A stretch of 64,000 nt of DNA from CBDCGJ01 sp965238305 (GTDB taxonomy: Bacteria; Pseudomonadota; Alphaproteobacteria; GCA-2731375). Both the position numbers and the translations under genes were made by a program. The notes below the pieces were generated by a model. That model did not search any database. It was not told where the DNA came from and was given only the letters and a program-made list of their open reading frames with translations. Of this stretch, positions 44,695-52,944 are shown piece after piece (position 1 is the stretch's first letter; the number at the start of each line of letters is the position of its first letter). The DNA lies in the NCBI GenBank assembly GCA_965238305.1, contig CBDEHK010000001.1, positions 3,720,001 to 3,784,000 of the forward strand, written 5' to 3'.

Positions 44695-44748
44695 CAAATG
44701 CTCCGGTTGTTACCACATAATCAGCATGGGGCCTGCGAGCGCCCCGTG
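44691..44748 (+). promoter_or_regulatory. Putative chr operon promoter with hairpin at the transcript start
   Basis: TTGACA, a perfect -35, lies at 44691-44696 and includes the stop codon of the preceding gene. CATAAT follows at 44716-44721 after 19 bases, a long spacer. Directly after it, CATGGGGC (44725-44732) and GCCCCGTG (44741-44748) form an 8-bp stem with one G-U pair around the expected start site. This could be an operator for ChrB-type control or a 5'-leader hairpin. Confidence 0.5.
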
Positions 44749-44801
44749 AGGCGTCAGCCCAAGTTTCGCGTCCTTAAACCTTATTTATGGGAGGACGCAT
44801 T

Positions 44802-45620
44802 ATGACGTCACCAAATTCTATCACCGTTGCCAAACTCACCCGTTTGATCGGAACGCCAAACAATCCAACGATTGTCGACGTCTGCGTAGATGACGATTTT
44901 TCGGCCGATCCGCGCACCCTTCCGACCGCCTTTCGCCACCCTTTCACGGATATCGCGGCGTTGGCGCCACATCTCGCAAACGGCAAAGTTGTCATAGTCT
45001 GTCAGAAGGGCCTCAAACTCAGCCAGGGCGCCGCCGCAGTACTTAGAACCCACGGCATTGTCAGCGAATATCTTGAAGGTGGGTTCATTGCCTGGCGGGA
45101 TGCCGGTGAACCGTTAGTTCCGGCTGAAAAATTGCCGAAACGTAATCCCCAAGGTCAAACGGTCTGGGTCACTCGACAGCGTCCGAAGATTGACCGCATC
45201 GCTTGCCCCTGGCTGATCCGCCGATTTGTCGATCCAAAAGCGCAGTTTTTGTTTGTCGCCCCTTCCGAAGTAATGAACGTCGCCGATCGTTTCAATGCCA
45301 CGCCAATCGACATCGACGGGGTGTTTTGGAGCCATCGTGGAGATCAATGCACCTTCGATACGATGATCGAGGAATTCGACCTCGGCACTGAACCATTATT
45401 GCGGCTAGCGACAATCGTGCGCGGCGCCGATACCAACCGGCACGATCTCGCCCCTGAAGCGGCTGGACTATTGGCAGCATCGTTAGGACAATCGCGGATG
45501 TTTAAGGACGACCTGCAGCAATTGCAGGCCGGCATGGATCTTTACGACGCATTCTATCGTTGGTGCCGCGATGCAGTGGAAGAAGGACACGATTGGCCTT
45601 CGACGACAATGAAAGCATAG
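44802..45620 (+). CDS. Sulfurtransferase (rhodanese)-ChrB fusion, chromate resistance protein
   Basis: The 272-residue protein starts at ATG 44802 after GGGAGG. Residues about 1-110 form a rhodanese-like domain with the candidate active cysteine C67 in VIVCQKGLKLSQGAAAVL. Residues about 125-270 match the ChrB C-terminal domain (VWVTRQRPKIDRIACPWLIRRFVDPKAQFLFV, then a conserved CTFDTMIEEF). ChrB of other bacteria senses chromate and regulates the chr operon; in this form the regulator-like N-terminus is replaced by a rhodanese, so a role in sulfur/chromate handling rather than DNA binding is possible. It is followed by chrA after four bases. Confidence 0.87.
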   Translation: MTSPNSITVAKLTRLIGTPNNPTIVDVCVDDDFSADPRTLPTAFRHPFTDIAALAPHLANGKVVIVCQKGLKLSQGAAAVLRTHGIVSEYLEGGFIAWRDAGEPLVPAEKLPKRNPQGQTVWVTRQRPKIDRIACPWLIRRFVDPKAQFLFVAPSEVMNVADRFNATPIDIDGVFWSHRGDQCTFDTMIEEFDLGTEPLLRLATIVRGADTNRHDLAPEAAGLLAASLGQSRMFKDDLQQLQAGMDLYDAFYRWCRDAVEEGHDWPSTTMKA

Positions 45621-45624
45621 TGTC

Positions 45625-46929
45625 ATGACCGAACAAATGAAAACGTCCGAAAGCAGCGACAGCGACCCGCCGACTTATGACGAATGTATTCGTGCGTTTG
45701 CTAGAATTGGGTTCCTGTCCTTTGGCGGCCCGGCGGCGCAAATTTCACTAATGCATCGCATTCTTGTCGAAGAAAAAAGTTGGTTGAGCGAGAAACAATA
45801 TCTGAATGCGTTGAGCTTCTGCATGCTGCTTCCCGGGCCAGAAGCGATGCAGTTGGCAACTTATGCCGGCTGGCGCTTGCATGGTGTCGGTGGTGGATTG
45901 ATCGCTGGATTGTTGTTCGTATTACCAGGGGCCGTCATAGTCCTGGCGTTGGCAACCATTTATGCCTTCTTCGGTAATGTGCCACTTGTCAGTACGCTAT
46001 TTTTAGGGGTAAAGGCAGCCGTCCTCATCATTGTTTTAGAAGCGCTTCTGCGCGTGGCGAAACGGGCGCTGCAGGGAACTACATACTGGATTGTTGCCGG
46101 CTGTGCCTTTGTTGGGATATTTTTCCTGGCACTGCCTTATCCGCTGATCGTTTTGTTGGCCGCACTATTCGGATTTCTTCAGGGCTCGAAAACCGTCGAT
46201 CGGTCAAACGAACGCATCCCGGTTCCAACCACCCTCGCCCAGACGATTTCGACAATCGTCATCTGGTTGTCGGTATGGTGGTTGCCGATCCTATTATTGG
46301 ATATGTTGTTCGACTTTCCGGTCCTGACGGATATCGGGGCTTTTTTCTCCAAAATGGCAGTCGTGACATTTGGCGGTGCCTATGCGGTTTTGGCCTATAT
46401 GGCGCAGGACGTCGTCGCCAACTTCGGCTGGTTAAGCGCCGGTGAGATGATGGACGGCCTGGGTCTGGCGGAAACAACACCAGGTCCACTGATACTCGTC
46501 ACCGAATTTGTCGGTTTCCTTGCAGCATTTGGAGCGGGCGGTATTTGGTTTGGGCTTGCAGGTGCGGCGGTTACGCTCTGGGTGACCTTTGTTCCCTGTT
46601 TCCTGTGGATTTTCGCCGGCGCACCTTACATAGATTGGATCTCGGCCCAGCCCCGCCTAGCGGGCGCACTGTCAGCCATCAGTGCTGCAGTTGTCGGGGT
46701 AATCCTGAATCTATCAATCTGGTTTGGCTTGCATGTATTTTTCGCTTCCGTGCAACAATACGATTACGGACTGGTCAAACTATGGCAGCCGGAATGGTCG
46801 TCAATCGATTGGCGAGTGCTTGTCCTGGCAATGCTCTCGGCCATTCTACTTTTGAGATTTCACTGGAGTATAACGAAGGTGTTGGCAATTTCCGCGGCGC
46901 TGGCTTGGATTTTGGTGAATGCTGTCTGA
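45625..46929 (+). CDS. chrA: Chromate transporter ChrA (long, two-domain form)
   Basis: The 434-residue inner-membrane protein has the duplicated CHR domain: the first repeat shows FARIGFLSFGGPAAQISLMH and CMLLPGPEAMQLATYAGW, the second VVTFGGAYAVLAYMAQDV and GLAETTPGPLILVTEFVGFLAAF. There are ten or more hydrophobic helices. ChrA exports chromate using the proton-motive force. It begins four bases after the rhodanese-ChrB gene, so both are one operon. Some long ChrA homologues act on sulfate-like anions, so chromate specificity rests on the neighbour. Confidence 0.93.
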   Translation: MTEQMKTSESSDSDPPTYDECIRAFARIGFLSFGGPAAQISLMHRILVEEKSWLSEKQYLNALSFCMLLPGPEAMQLATYAGWRLHGVGGGLIAGLLFVLPGAVIVLALATIYAFFGNVPLVSTLFLGVKAAVLIIVLEALLRVAKRALQGTTYWIVAGCAFVGIFFLALPYPLIVLLAALFGFLQGSKTVDRSNERIPVPTTLAQTISTIVIWLSVWWLPILLLDMLFDFPVLTDIGAFFSKMAVVTFGGAYAVLAYMAQDVVANFGWLSAGEMMDGLGLAETTPGPLILVTEFVGFLAAFGAGGIWFGLAGAAVTLWVTFVPCFLWIFAGAPYIDWISAQPRLAGALSAISAAVVGVILNLSIWFGLHVFFASVQQYDYGLVKLWQPEWSSIDWRVLVLAMLSAILLLRFHWSITKVLAISAALAWILVNAV

Positions 46930-47061
46930 AATACAGACATTAAAACGCCGATCATTATTCTGTGAAACGTCGACTTCGGTTCTAGGCAAACGAAAATGAC
47001 TGATCTAGAATTCTCGCCATAAATTTAACCTGCATTTTGGGCAACAAGGAAAGGGAACAAA

Positions 47062-47724
47062 ATGAATATTTCAAAAAAACTCACTATATTTGGCGCAGCA
47101 GCCGGATTTGCTTTGTCGGTCGGTTTACCCATGGCATTGGCCGGCGACCATCCCATGAGTTTTTTCGTCACCAGTACCGGCTTAGGTGACGGCGCCAATC
47201 TTGGCGGACTTGCAGGCGGCGATGCCCATTGCAAAAAACTGGCTGAAGCAGCGGGCTCCAATGGCCGGACATGGCGCGCCTACCTTTCCACCCAAGTGAC
47301 TGATAACAAAATGCGGGGTATTTCCGCACGCGACCGGATTGGCAATGGTCCCTGGTACAATGCCAGAGGCGATTTGATCGCTAGTGACCTTGATCAACTG
47401 CATATCAGTCCCAATCTTGTCAAACGCACCGCCGTCGACGAAAACGGCAATATGGTTAAAGGACGCGGCGACAAACCCAATGAACATGATATCCTGACTG
47501 GCTCAAAGGATGACGGCACCGCCTATTTCCCCTGGGAGAAGGGCGACCATACCTGCAGTAACTGGACCAGCAATGACAAAGGCAGCGCCAGCCTCGGCCA
47601 TCACGATCGCCACGGTGGCGGCAACATCTCTTGGACCGCCGCCCACCACTCGCGCGGCTGCAGTCAAGATAATCTGAAATCGACCGGCGGCGCCGGCCTG
47701 CTTTATTGTTTTGCGGCAGATTGA
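47062..47724 (+). CDS. Secreted lectin-like conserved protein
   Basis: The 220-residue protein has a clear signal peptide (MNISKKLTIFGAAAGFALSV, cleavage likely after ALA near residue 27), so the mature form of about 193 residues is periplasmic or secreted. It contains FVTSTGLGDGANLGGLAGGDAHC, TWRAYLSTQ, RIGNGPWYNARGD and TCSNWTS, a pattern I associate with bacterial C-type-lectin/endostatin-like proteins of unknown function. Four cysteines (HCKK, TCSN, GCSQ, LYCF) probably make two disulfides. A His-rich stretch GHHDRHGGG near residue 185 could bind metal. The ribosome site AAGGAAAGGG precedes the ATG. The gene stands alone after chrA. Confidence 0.7.
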   Translation: MNISKKLTIFGAAAGFALSVGLPMALAGDHPMSFFVTSTGLGDGANLGGLAGGDAHCKKLAEAAGSNGRTWRAYLSTQVTDNKMRGISARDRIGNGPWYNARGDLIASDLDQLHISPNLVKRTAVDENGNMVKGRGDKPNEHDILTGSKDDGTAYFPWEKGDHTCSNWTSNDKGSASLGHHDRHGGGNISWTAAHHSRGCSQDNLKSTGGAGLLYCFAAD

Positions 47725-47761
47725 ACTTAGTATTTAAAGATGAACAGGCGTAGCGCGTAAA

Positions 47762-48124
47762 ATGAGTGACCAAGATAGAATTGACTATGTCGAATTCCCG
47801 GCACGGGATTTTGACGCCATCAAAGATTTTTATTCAACGGTTTTTAATTGGTCGTTCACGGATTACGGGCTTGATTATATGGCCTTTTCCAATGCTGGTT
47901 TGGATGGTGGGTTTTTCAAATCGGATTTAATATCGTCAACCGAAAACGGCAGCGCACTAGTCGTTTTCTATAGCGACGATTTGGCGGCAACCGAAGCAAA
48001 AATAAAGATCGCCGGGGGTGAGATCATCAAACCGATATTTCAATTCCCCGGCGGTCGCCGCTTCCATTTCACCGATCCTAATGGTAATGAATTCGCCGTT
48101 TGGTCAGACGCGGATCAAGTGTAA
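47762..48124 (+). CDS. VOC family protein (glyoxalase/bleomycin resistance fold)
   Basis: The 120-residue protein has the vicinal oxygen chelate fold in one unit pair: IDYVEFPARDFDAIKDFYSTVFNWSF at the start and GGRRFHFTDPNGNEFAVWSDAD at the end. The metal-binding glutamate is probably in NEFAVW; the first histidine position is taken by E in YVEF, as in many stand-alone members. The role is unknown. It converges on gatB with a 9-base gap. No signal peptide. Confidence 0.87.
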   Translation: MSDQDRIDYVEFPARDFDAIKDFYSTVFNWSFTDYGLDYMAFSNAGLDGGFFKSDLISSTENGSALVVFYSDDLAATEAKIKIAGGEIIKPIFQFPGGRRFHFTDPNGNEFAVWSDADQV

Positions 48125-48133
48125 GAGCAAAAT

Positions 48134-49600
48134 TCAGCCCGCCAGCTTGCCGCGCAAAATCTCATTGACGACAGTCGGATTGGCCTTGCCTTGGGTTTTT
48201 TGCATCACTTGGCCGACGAACCAGCCGATTAGTTTGTCTTTGCCAGCGCGAACTTCTTCAACTTTGTCCGGATTAGCGGCCAGGATCTCATCAATTAATG
48301 TTTCGATGGCACCGGTATCGGAGACTTGTTTCAGACCCTTTTCATCGACCACGGTCGCGGCGTCCTTGCCGCTTTCAAACATTGCATCCAAGACATCCTT
48401 GGCAATTCGGTTCGAAACTGTGCCGTCAGCAATCAAGTCCAGCAAGCCGGCGAGATTATCGGCGCTGACTGAAGCTTTAGAAAAGCTCTGTTCGCGACGG
48501 CTCAACTGGCCAAGAAAATCACCCATCACCCAATTTGCTGCCGCTTTGGCATCACGCCCCCCCACAATCGCTTCAAAAAACAGCGCCATGTCCCGATCGG
48601 CGACCAAAACCCCGGCGTCATAAGCGGAAAGGCCCAGTTCGTTCATGTAGCGGGCTTTTTTCTGATCTGGCAATTCCGGTAGAGTTGCCTTGATCTGCGC
48701 GACAAATTCCTCCGTCAACTGTAAAGGCAGCAAATCCGGACAGGGGAAATAACGATAATCCTGAGCATCTTCTTTGCTGCGCATGGATCGGGTCACGCCA
48801 GTATTCGGATCGAACATCAAGGTTTCCTGATCGATCGTGCCACCTTCTTCGATCACCTCAATCTGGCGGTGGGCTTCATAATCAATCACCTGTTGCGCGA
48901 CCCGTATCGAATTGACATTCTTGGTTTCTGTCCGCGTGCCGAGCTCGCCGCCCGGCCGACGCACTGAGACATTCACATCGGCACGCATTGAGCCTTGTTC
49001 CATATTGCCATCGCAGGTCCCAAGATATCGCAAAATGGCGCGCAATTTCCGCAAATAAGCACCGGCTTCTTCCGATGATCGCATATCCGGCTTTGAGACG
49101 ATTTCCATCAGCGCGATACCGGTCCGGTTGAGGTCAACATGAGATTTGCGAGGACGTAGATCGTGCACCAATTTTCCTGCATCCTGCTCAAGATGCAGGC
49201 GTTCGATGCCAATTTCCACGCTTTCGCCATCTTTCAAGTCAACCGTGACCACACCTTCACCGACGATGGGATCCTTATATTGCGAGATTTGATAGCCCTG
49301 TGGCAGGTCGGGATAGAAATAATTCTTCCGGTCAAATATGGAATAAAGATTGATTTGCGCGTTCAGGCCCAGGCCCGTACGAACTGCCTGCTCTATGCAT
49401 TTTTCGTTAATGACCGGAAGCATGCCTGGCAATGCCGCATCGACCAAGCTGACATGTGCATTGGGGGCACCGCCGAAAGCAGTCGAAGCGCCGGAAAACA
49501 GTTTCGCTTCCGAGATTACTTGGGCATGGATTTCAAGGCCGACGACGATTTCCCAGTCACCAGTAGCACCGCTTATTAGGTTTCTTGGTCCAGCGCTCAT
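48134..49600 (-). CDS. gatB: Aspartyl/glutamyl-tRNA amidotransferase subunit B
   Basis: The 488-residue subunit begins with WEIVVGLEIHAQVISEAKLFSGA and contains the kinase-like domain signature YFYPDLPQGYQISQYKDPI, the LEQDAGKLVHDL segment and the C-terminal YqeY-like tail (NPTVVNEILRGKLAG). It phosphorylates the misacylated Glu- or Asp-tRNA before amidation. Its ATG overlaps the gatA stop (ATGA), and it is the third gene of gatC-gatA-gatB. Complete. Confidence 0.96.
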   Translation of the reverse strand: MSAGPRNLISGATGDWEIVVGLEIHAQVISEAKLFSGASTAFGGAPNAHVSLVDAALPGMLPVINEKCIEQAVRTGLGLNAQINLYSIFDRKNYFYPDLPQGYQISQYKDPIVGEGVVTVDLKDGESVEIGIERLHLEQDAGKLVHDLRPRKSHVDLNRTGIALMEIVSKPDMRSSEEAGAYLRKLRAILRYLGTCDGNMEQGSMRADVNVSVRRPGGELGTRTETKNVNSIRVAQQVIDYEAHRQIEVIEEGGTIDQETLMFDPNTGVTRSMRSKEDAQDYRYFPCPDLLPLQLTEEFVAQIKATLPELPDQKKARYMNELGLSAYDAGVLVADRDMALFFEAIVGGRDAKAAANWVMGDFLGQLSRREQSFSKASVSADNLAGLLDLIADGTVSNRIAKDVLDAMFESGKDAATVVDEKGLKQVSDTGAIETLIDEILAANPDKVEEVRAGKDKLIGWFVGQVMQKTQGKANPTVVNEILRGKLAG

Positions 49601-51090
49601 TTGGCTTCACTCCACCAATCCGCCGGTTCGGTATTGAAGGCTGCTGCGCGTTCCAGCACGTGACCGACCCGAAAGACAATTTCTTCATCAAAAGCAGGAC
49701 CCAATACCTGCAAGCCAAGCGGCAACCCATCTTCCGTTAATGCCGCCGGTACCGAGATTCCAGGTATGCCGGATAGATTGCCGGGAACCGTGAACACGTC
49801 ATTCAAATACATCGACAGCGGATCGTCGATGCGATCACCCAACGCAAAAGCAGCACTCGGCGCCGTCGGGGTCAAAATCGCATCGACATCCTGATAGGCC
49901 TGTTGGAAATCCTGCGTAATCAAACGGCGGATTTTTTGCGCTTTCAAATAATAAGCATCGTAATAGCCGGCGGACAGTACATAAGCGCCGATCAAGACCC
50001 GGCGCCGGACTTCCGGGCCAAATCCTTCACCCCTAGTTCTTTCGTACATATCGATATAGCTGTCACCTTCTTCTTCGACACGCAGGCCATAACGAACCCC
50101 GACATAGCGTGATAGGTTTGATGACGCTTCCGCCGGCGCGACAATATAATAGGCCGGTAAAGCATACTTGGTGTGCGGTAAAGAAATCGGTTTGATTTCC
50201 GCCCCGGCGTCTTTCAGCCATTCAATACCCTGCTGCCAAAGATTTTCGATCTCCTCCGGCATATCGTCGACACGATATTCGCTCGGCACACCTATTTTCA
50301 GACCCTTCAAATCTTGATCCAACGCCGCTTCGAAATTCGGCACCGGACGATCGACAGAGGTCGAATCTTTCGGGTCAAAGCCTGCCATCGCGCCCAGCAT
50401 GACGGCGGCATCTCGCACTGTCCGGGTCATCGGTCCGGCCTGGTCAAGTGATGACGCAAACGCAACAATGCCCCAACGCGAACAACGACCATAAGTCGGT
50501 TTCAAACCAACAATCCCGCTAAAGGATGCAGGTTGGCGAATTGACCCGCCGGTATCCGTCCCCGTCGCACCCATCGCTAGTCGTGCAGCCACACTAGTTG
50601 CGGAGCCGCCAGATGAGCCACCGGGTGTTAGCGGTGTATTGCTGTTTCGTGCCCGCCAGGGATTTATCACGTTGCCGTAATAACTGGTTTCGTTGGACGA
50701 ACCCATGGCGAATTCATCAAGGTTGGTTTTCCCCAACATCACGGCGCCGGCATCCCACAGATTTTGACCAACCGTGCTTTCATAAGGCGGTTTGAAGCCA
50801 TCCAAAATATGACTGCCCGCAGTCGTCAACACATCGTTAGTGCAAAATAGATCTTTGATCGCCAGTGGAATCCCTTCCAACGCGCCTGCTTTGCCCTTAG
50901 CCCGGCGAGTATCGGAAGCTATTGCCATCGCGCGCGCCTGCGCCGGGGTTTTGGTGATAAAAGCGTTTAAGGCTCCCGCACCTTCGATAGCCGCGATATG
51001 CGCGTCGGTCAATTCAAGGGCACTGAACTCTCCCTTCGCCATTGCGTCACGAGCTTCAGCGATGCGCAAATTTGTCAGTTCACCGGTCAT
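49597..51090 (-). CDS. gatA: Aspartyl/glutamyl-tRNA amidotransferase subunit A
   Basis: The 497-residue amidase subunit has the lysine in GIPLAIKDLFCTND, the serines in TPGGSSGGSATSVAARLA and DTGGSIRQPASFSGIVGLKPTYGR, all typical for GatA. It frees ammonia from glutamine for the transamidation. The ATG overlaps the gatC stop by one base (TAATG) and the gene overlaps gatB by four. Presence of gatCAB indicates that Gln-tRNA and/or Asn-tRNA are made by the indirect route, usual in alphaproteobacteria. Confidence 0.96.
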   Translation of the reverse strand: MTGELTNLRIAEARDAMAKGEFSALELTDAHIAAIEGAGALNAFITKTPAQARAMAIASDTRRAKGKAGALEGIPLAIKDLFCTNDVLTTAGSHILDGFKPPYESTVGQNLWDAGAVMLGKTNLDEFAMGSSNETSYYGNVINPWRARNSNTPLTPGGSSGGSATSVAARLAMGATGTDTGGSIRQPASFSGIVGLKPTYGRCSRWGIVAFASSLDQAGPMTRTVRDAAVMLGAMAGFDPKDSTSVDRPVPNFEAALDQDLKGLKIGVPSEYRVDDMPEEIENLWQQGIEWLKDAGAEIKPISLPHTKYALPAYYIVAPAEASSNLSRYVGVRYGLRVEEEGDSYIDMYERTRGEGFGPEVRRRVLIGAYVLSAGYYDAYYLKAQKIRRLITQDFQQAYQDVDAILTPTAPSAAFALGDRIDDPLSMYLNDVFTVPGNLSGIPGISVPAALTEDGLPLGLQVLGPAFDEEIVFRVGHVLERAAAFNTEPADWWSEAK

Positions 51091-51377
51091 TATTCCACCA
51101 CCCGTGGGACAACATAGAAGCCTTCGAATTCTTCCGGTGCGTTGCGAGTAACATCGCTTTGCAGATTACTGCTGGTGACTTCATCAGCGCGCCAACGCAG
51201 CACGTCATCGTTGACGCTAGCCAACGGGGCGACATTGTTGGTATCGACCTCGGCCAACTGCTCGACCCAGTTTAGGATATTATTCAATTCGTCGACCAGA
51301 CCTTCCATCTCTTCTTCCTTAACGCCGATACGCGCGAGATGGGCGATCTTGGCCACGGTGGCTTTATCAACCGACAT
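51090..51377 (-). CDS. gatC: Aspartyl/glutamyl-tRNA amidotransferase subunit C
   Basis: The 95-residue small subunit begins MSVDKATVAKIAHLARIGVKEEEM and ends PEEFEGFYVVPRVVE, both characteristic of GatC, which stabilises GatA and links it to GatB. ATG 51377 is chosen because GGAAGG lies six bases before it; the frame is open further upstream but shows no family similarity and runs into ruvX. It starts only 20 bases from the divergent ruvX start, so promoters of the two genes must overlap or lie within the opposite coding sequence. Confidence 0.95.
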   Translation of the reverse strand: MSVDKATVAKIAHLARIGVKEEEMEGLVDELNNILNWVEQLAEVDTNNVAPLASVNDDVLRWRADEVTSSNLQSDVTRNAPEEFEGFYVVPRVVE

Positions 51378-51397
51378 GTGCGACCTTCCGCAAATAT

Positions 51398-51907
51398 ATG
51401 AATACGTGCCTGAAATTCGGGCGGAAAGTATCACTCGAAATGTTGCTAAGCAAGCCCGAGGAATTGAAGGAATTTGTCCCACGCGGCAAACGGCTTTTGG
51501 GACTTGATCTGGGCAGTAAAACAATTGGATTAGCGCTTTCCGACAGCATGTGGATGGTGGCCAGCCCACTTGAAACTATTCGCCGCAAGAAGTTCACCAT
51601 AGACGCTGAACGCCTATTCACTATTGCCGGCGAAAACGACATCGGTGGCCTTGTACTAGGGCTACCGCTCAATATGGATGGCACGGAAGGTCCGCGGTGC
51701 CAATCGACCCGTCAATTCGCGCAGAATTTGTCCGGCCTGCAAGACATACCCACCGCATTCTGGGACGAGCGACTATCAACTGCCGCGGTGCAGCGAATGA
51801 TGATTGATGAAATGGACCTGACCCGCAAACGCCGCGCCGAAGTTGTGGACAAACTGGCCGCCAGCTACATTCTACAAGGCCTTTTGGATCGAATAAAAAG
51901 TAGTTAG
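51398..51907 (+). CDS. ruvX: Holliday junction resolvase-like RuvX (YqgF)
   Basis: The 169-residue protein has the RNase H-like YqgF fold: LLGLDLGSKTIGLALSDSMW with the first acidic residue, the middle IGGLVLGLPLNMDGTEGPRC, FWDERLSTAAVQRMMIDEMD and the terminal KLAASYILQGLLD with the last acid. YqgF proteins are involved in pre-16S rRNA 5' processing, with resolvase activity also suggested. ATG 51398 is about 30 residues longer than the core; a later ATG at 51440 is possible. Its stop TAG overlaps the GTG of the next gene by one base. Confidence 0.92.
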   Translation: MNTCLKFGRKVSLEMLLSKPEELKEFVPRGKRLLGLDLGSKTIGLALSDSMWMVASPLETIRRKKFTIDAERLFTIAGENDIGGLVLGLPLNMDGTEGPRCQSTRQFAQNLSGLQDIPTAFWDERLSTAAVQRMMIDEMDLTRKRRAEVVDKLAASYILQGLLDRIKSS

Positions 51908-52800
51908 TGCCCACAATGTTCATGAAATACGAAGGACCAACATTTGTTCTTGCTGCGGTGATTTATAGTTGTTGGGTTGCTCTAGTGTGGTTCCACGCCG
52001 ATATTCCTTGGTGGGTGTTGTGGCCCGTAGCAGCATATGTCACCGCTTGGCATTTTAACTTTCAGCATGAGGTGATTCACGGCTGGCGTTCTATTCCCGC
52101 TTGGTTGCGTTTCACCATCGCTTATCCGCCCTTAGGCTTGTGGTTTCCACTGGAAATATACATCCGCAACCATTCGATCCACCACCGCAATCAGCGCTTG
52201 ACCTATCCCGGAAAAGATACCGAAACATTTTACCACAATGCCGAGGATTGGCGGAATTACAGCTCCTTGTGGCAAAAGCTGTATCTTGCCAATCAAACGC
52301 TGTTAGGGCGGCTTATGCTGGGCCCATGGATCAGATGGCGCAAACTCATCTTGGTCGACATCGGCAAGTTGTTCAGGGGCGATTTCGTTGACCTTGGCAT
52401 TTGGATACGGCATTCAATTGCGGTCGCGATGCTGCTTTGGTTCGTGTTGGGCGTCGCGGATATGCCGATTTGGCAGTTTTTACTGTTTTTTACCCTTAGC
52501 GGAATGATGCTGGGGATGTTGCGACCGTTCCTGGAACATCGCTGGGGCGAAAAACCCTATGAACGGGTCGCCAGCGTTGAAAGCAATTGGCTATTCGGTC
52601 TGCTTTTCCTATGGAACAATCTTCATATCGCGCACCATCTGCATCCGACCATGCCCTGGTATGAAATTCCAAAATTCTATCGCGAAAATCGGGAACGGCT
52701 CTTGGCGTTAAATGGTCATTTCGTATATCGTGGTTATTTTGAACTGGTGCGAGCCCATTTATTATCTCCTACTTTTGTTCCAATCCATCCCGAACATTAA
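51907..52800 (+). CDS. Fatty acid desaturase family membrane protein
   Basis: The 297-residue membrane protein has the three histidine clusters of di-iron desaturases: HFNFQHEVIHGW near residue 52, IRNHSIHHRNQ near 90, and LHIAHHLHPTMPWYE near 240, between about four to five hydrophobic segments. It could introduce a double bond or hydroxyl into an acyl chain or a related lipid; the substrate is not deducible. GTG 51907, or ATG 51916 three codons later, starts the gene, overlapping ruvX. The pairing with ruvX suggests only co-transcription. Confidence 0.87.
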   Translation: MPTMFMKYEGPTFVLAAVIYSCWVALVWFHADIPWWVLWPVAAYVTAWHFNFQHEVIHGWRSIPAWLRFTIAYPPLGLWFPLEIYIRNHSIHHRNQRLTYPGKDTETFYHNAEDWRNYSSLWQKLYLANQTLLGRLMLGPWIRWRKLILVDIGKLFRGDFVDLGIWIRHSIAVAMLLWFVLGVADMPIWQFLLFFTLSGMMLGMLRPFLEHRWGEKPYERVASVESNWLFGLLFLWNNLHIAHHLHPTMPWYEIPKFYRENRERLLALNGHFVYRGYFELVRAHLLSPTFVPIHPEH

Positions 52801-52817
52801 CTGAGTTATGGCGGGTC

Positions 52818-52840
52818 GGGAACACCGGCACGCCGTTCCC
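52818..52840 (+). terminator. Possible hairpin after the desaturase gene
   Basis: GGGAAC (52818-52823) and GTTCCC (52835-52840) form a 6-bp stem with a partly pairing inner loop 17 bases after the desaturase stop. There is no following T-run, so termination is uncertain. The rest of the 144-base gap shows nothing convincing. Confidence 0.3.
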
Positions 52841-52944
52841 AACATCAAATAAAGCAGCTTCCCTGGCCAAACATAATGACCTGTGTCAAATAGAACGAGA
52901 TGATGAGGTCCTAGCCCGATCCCGTTTCAAATCCCGCTGAAAGA

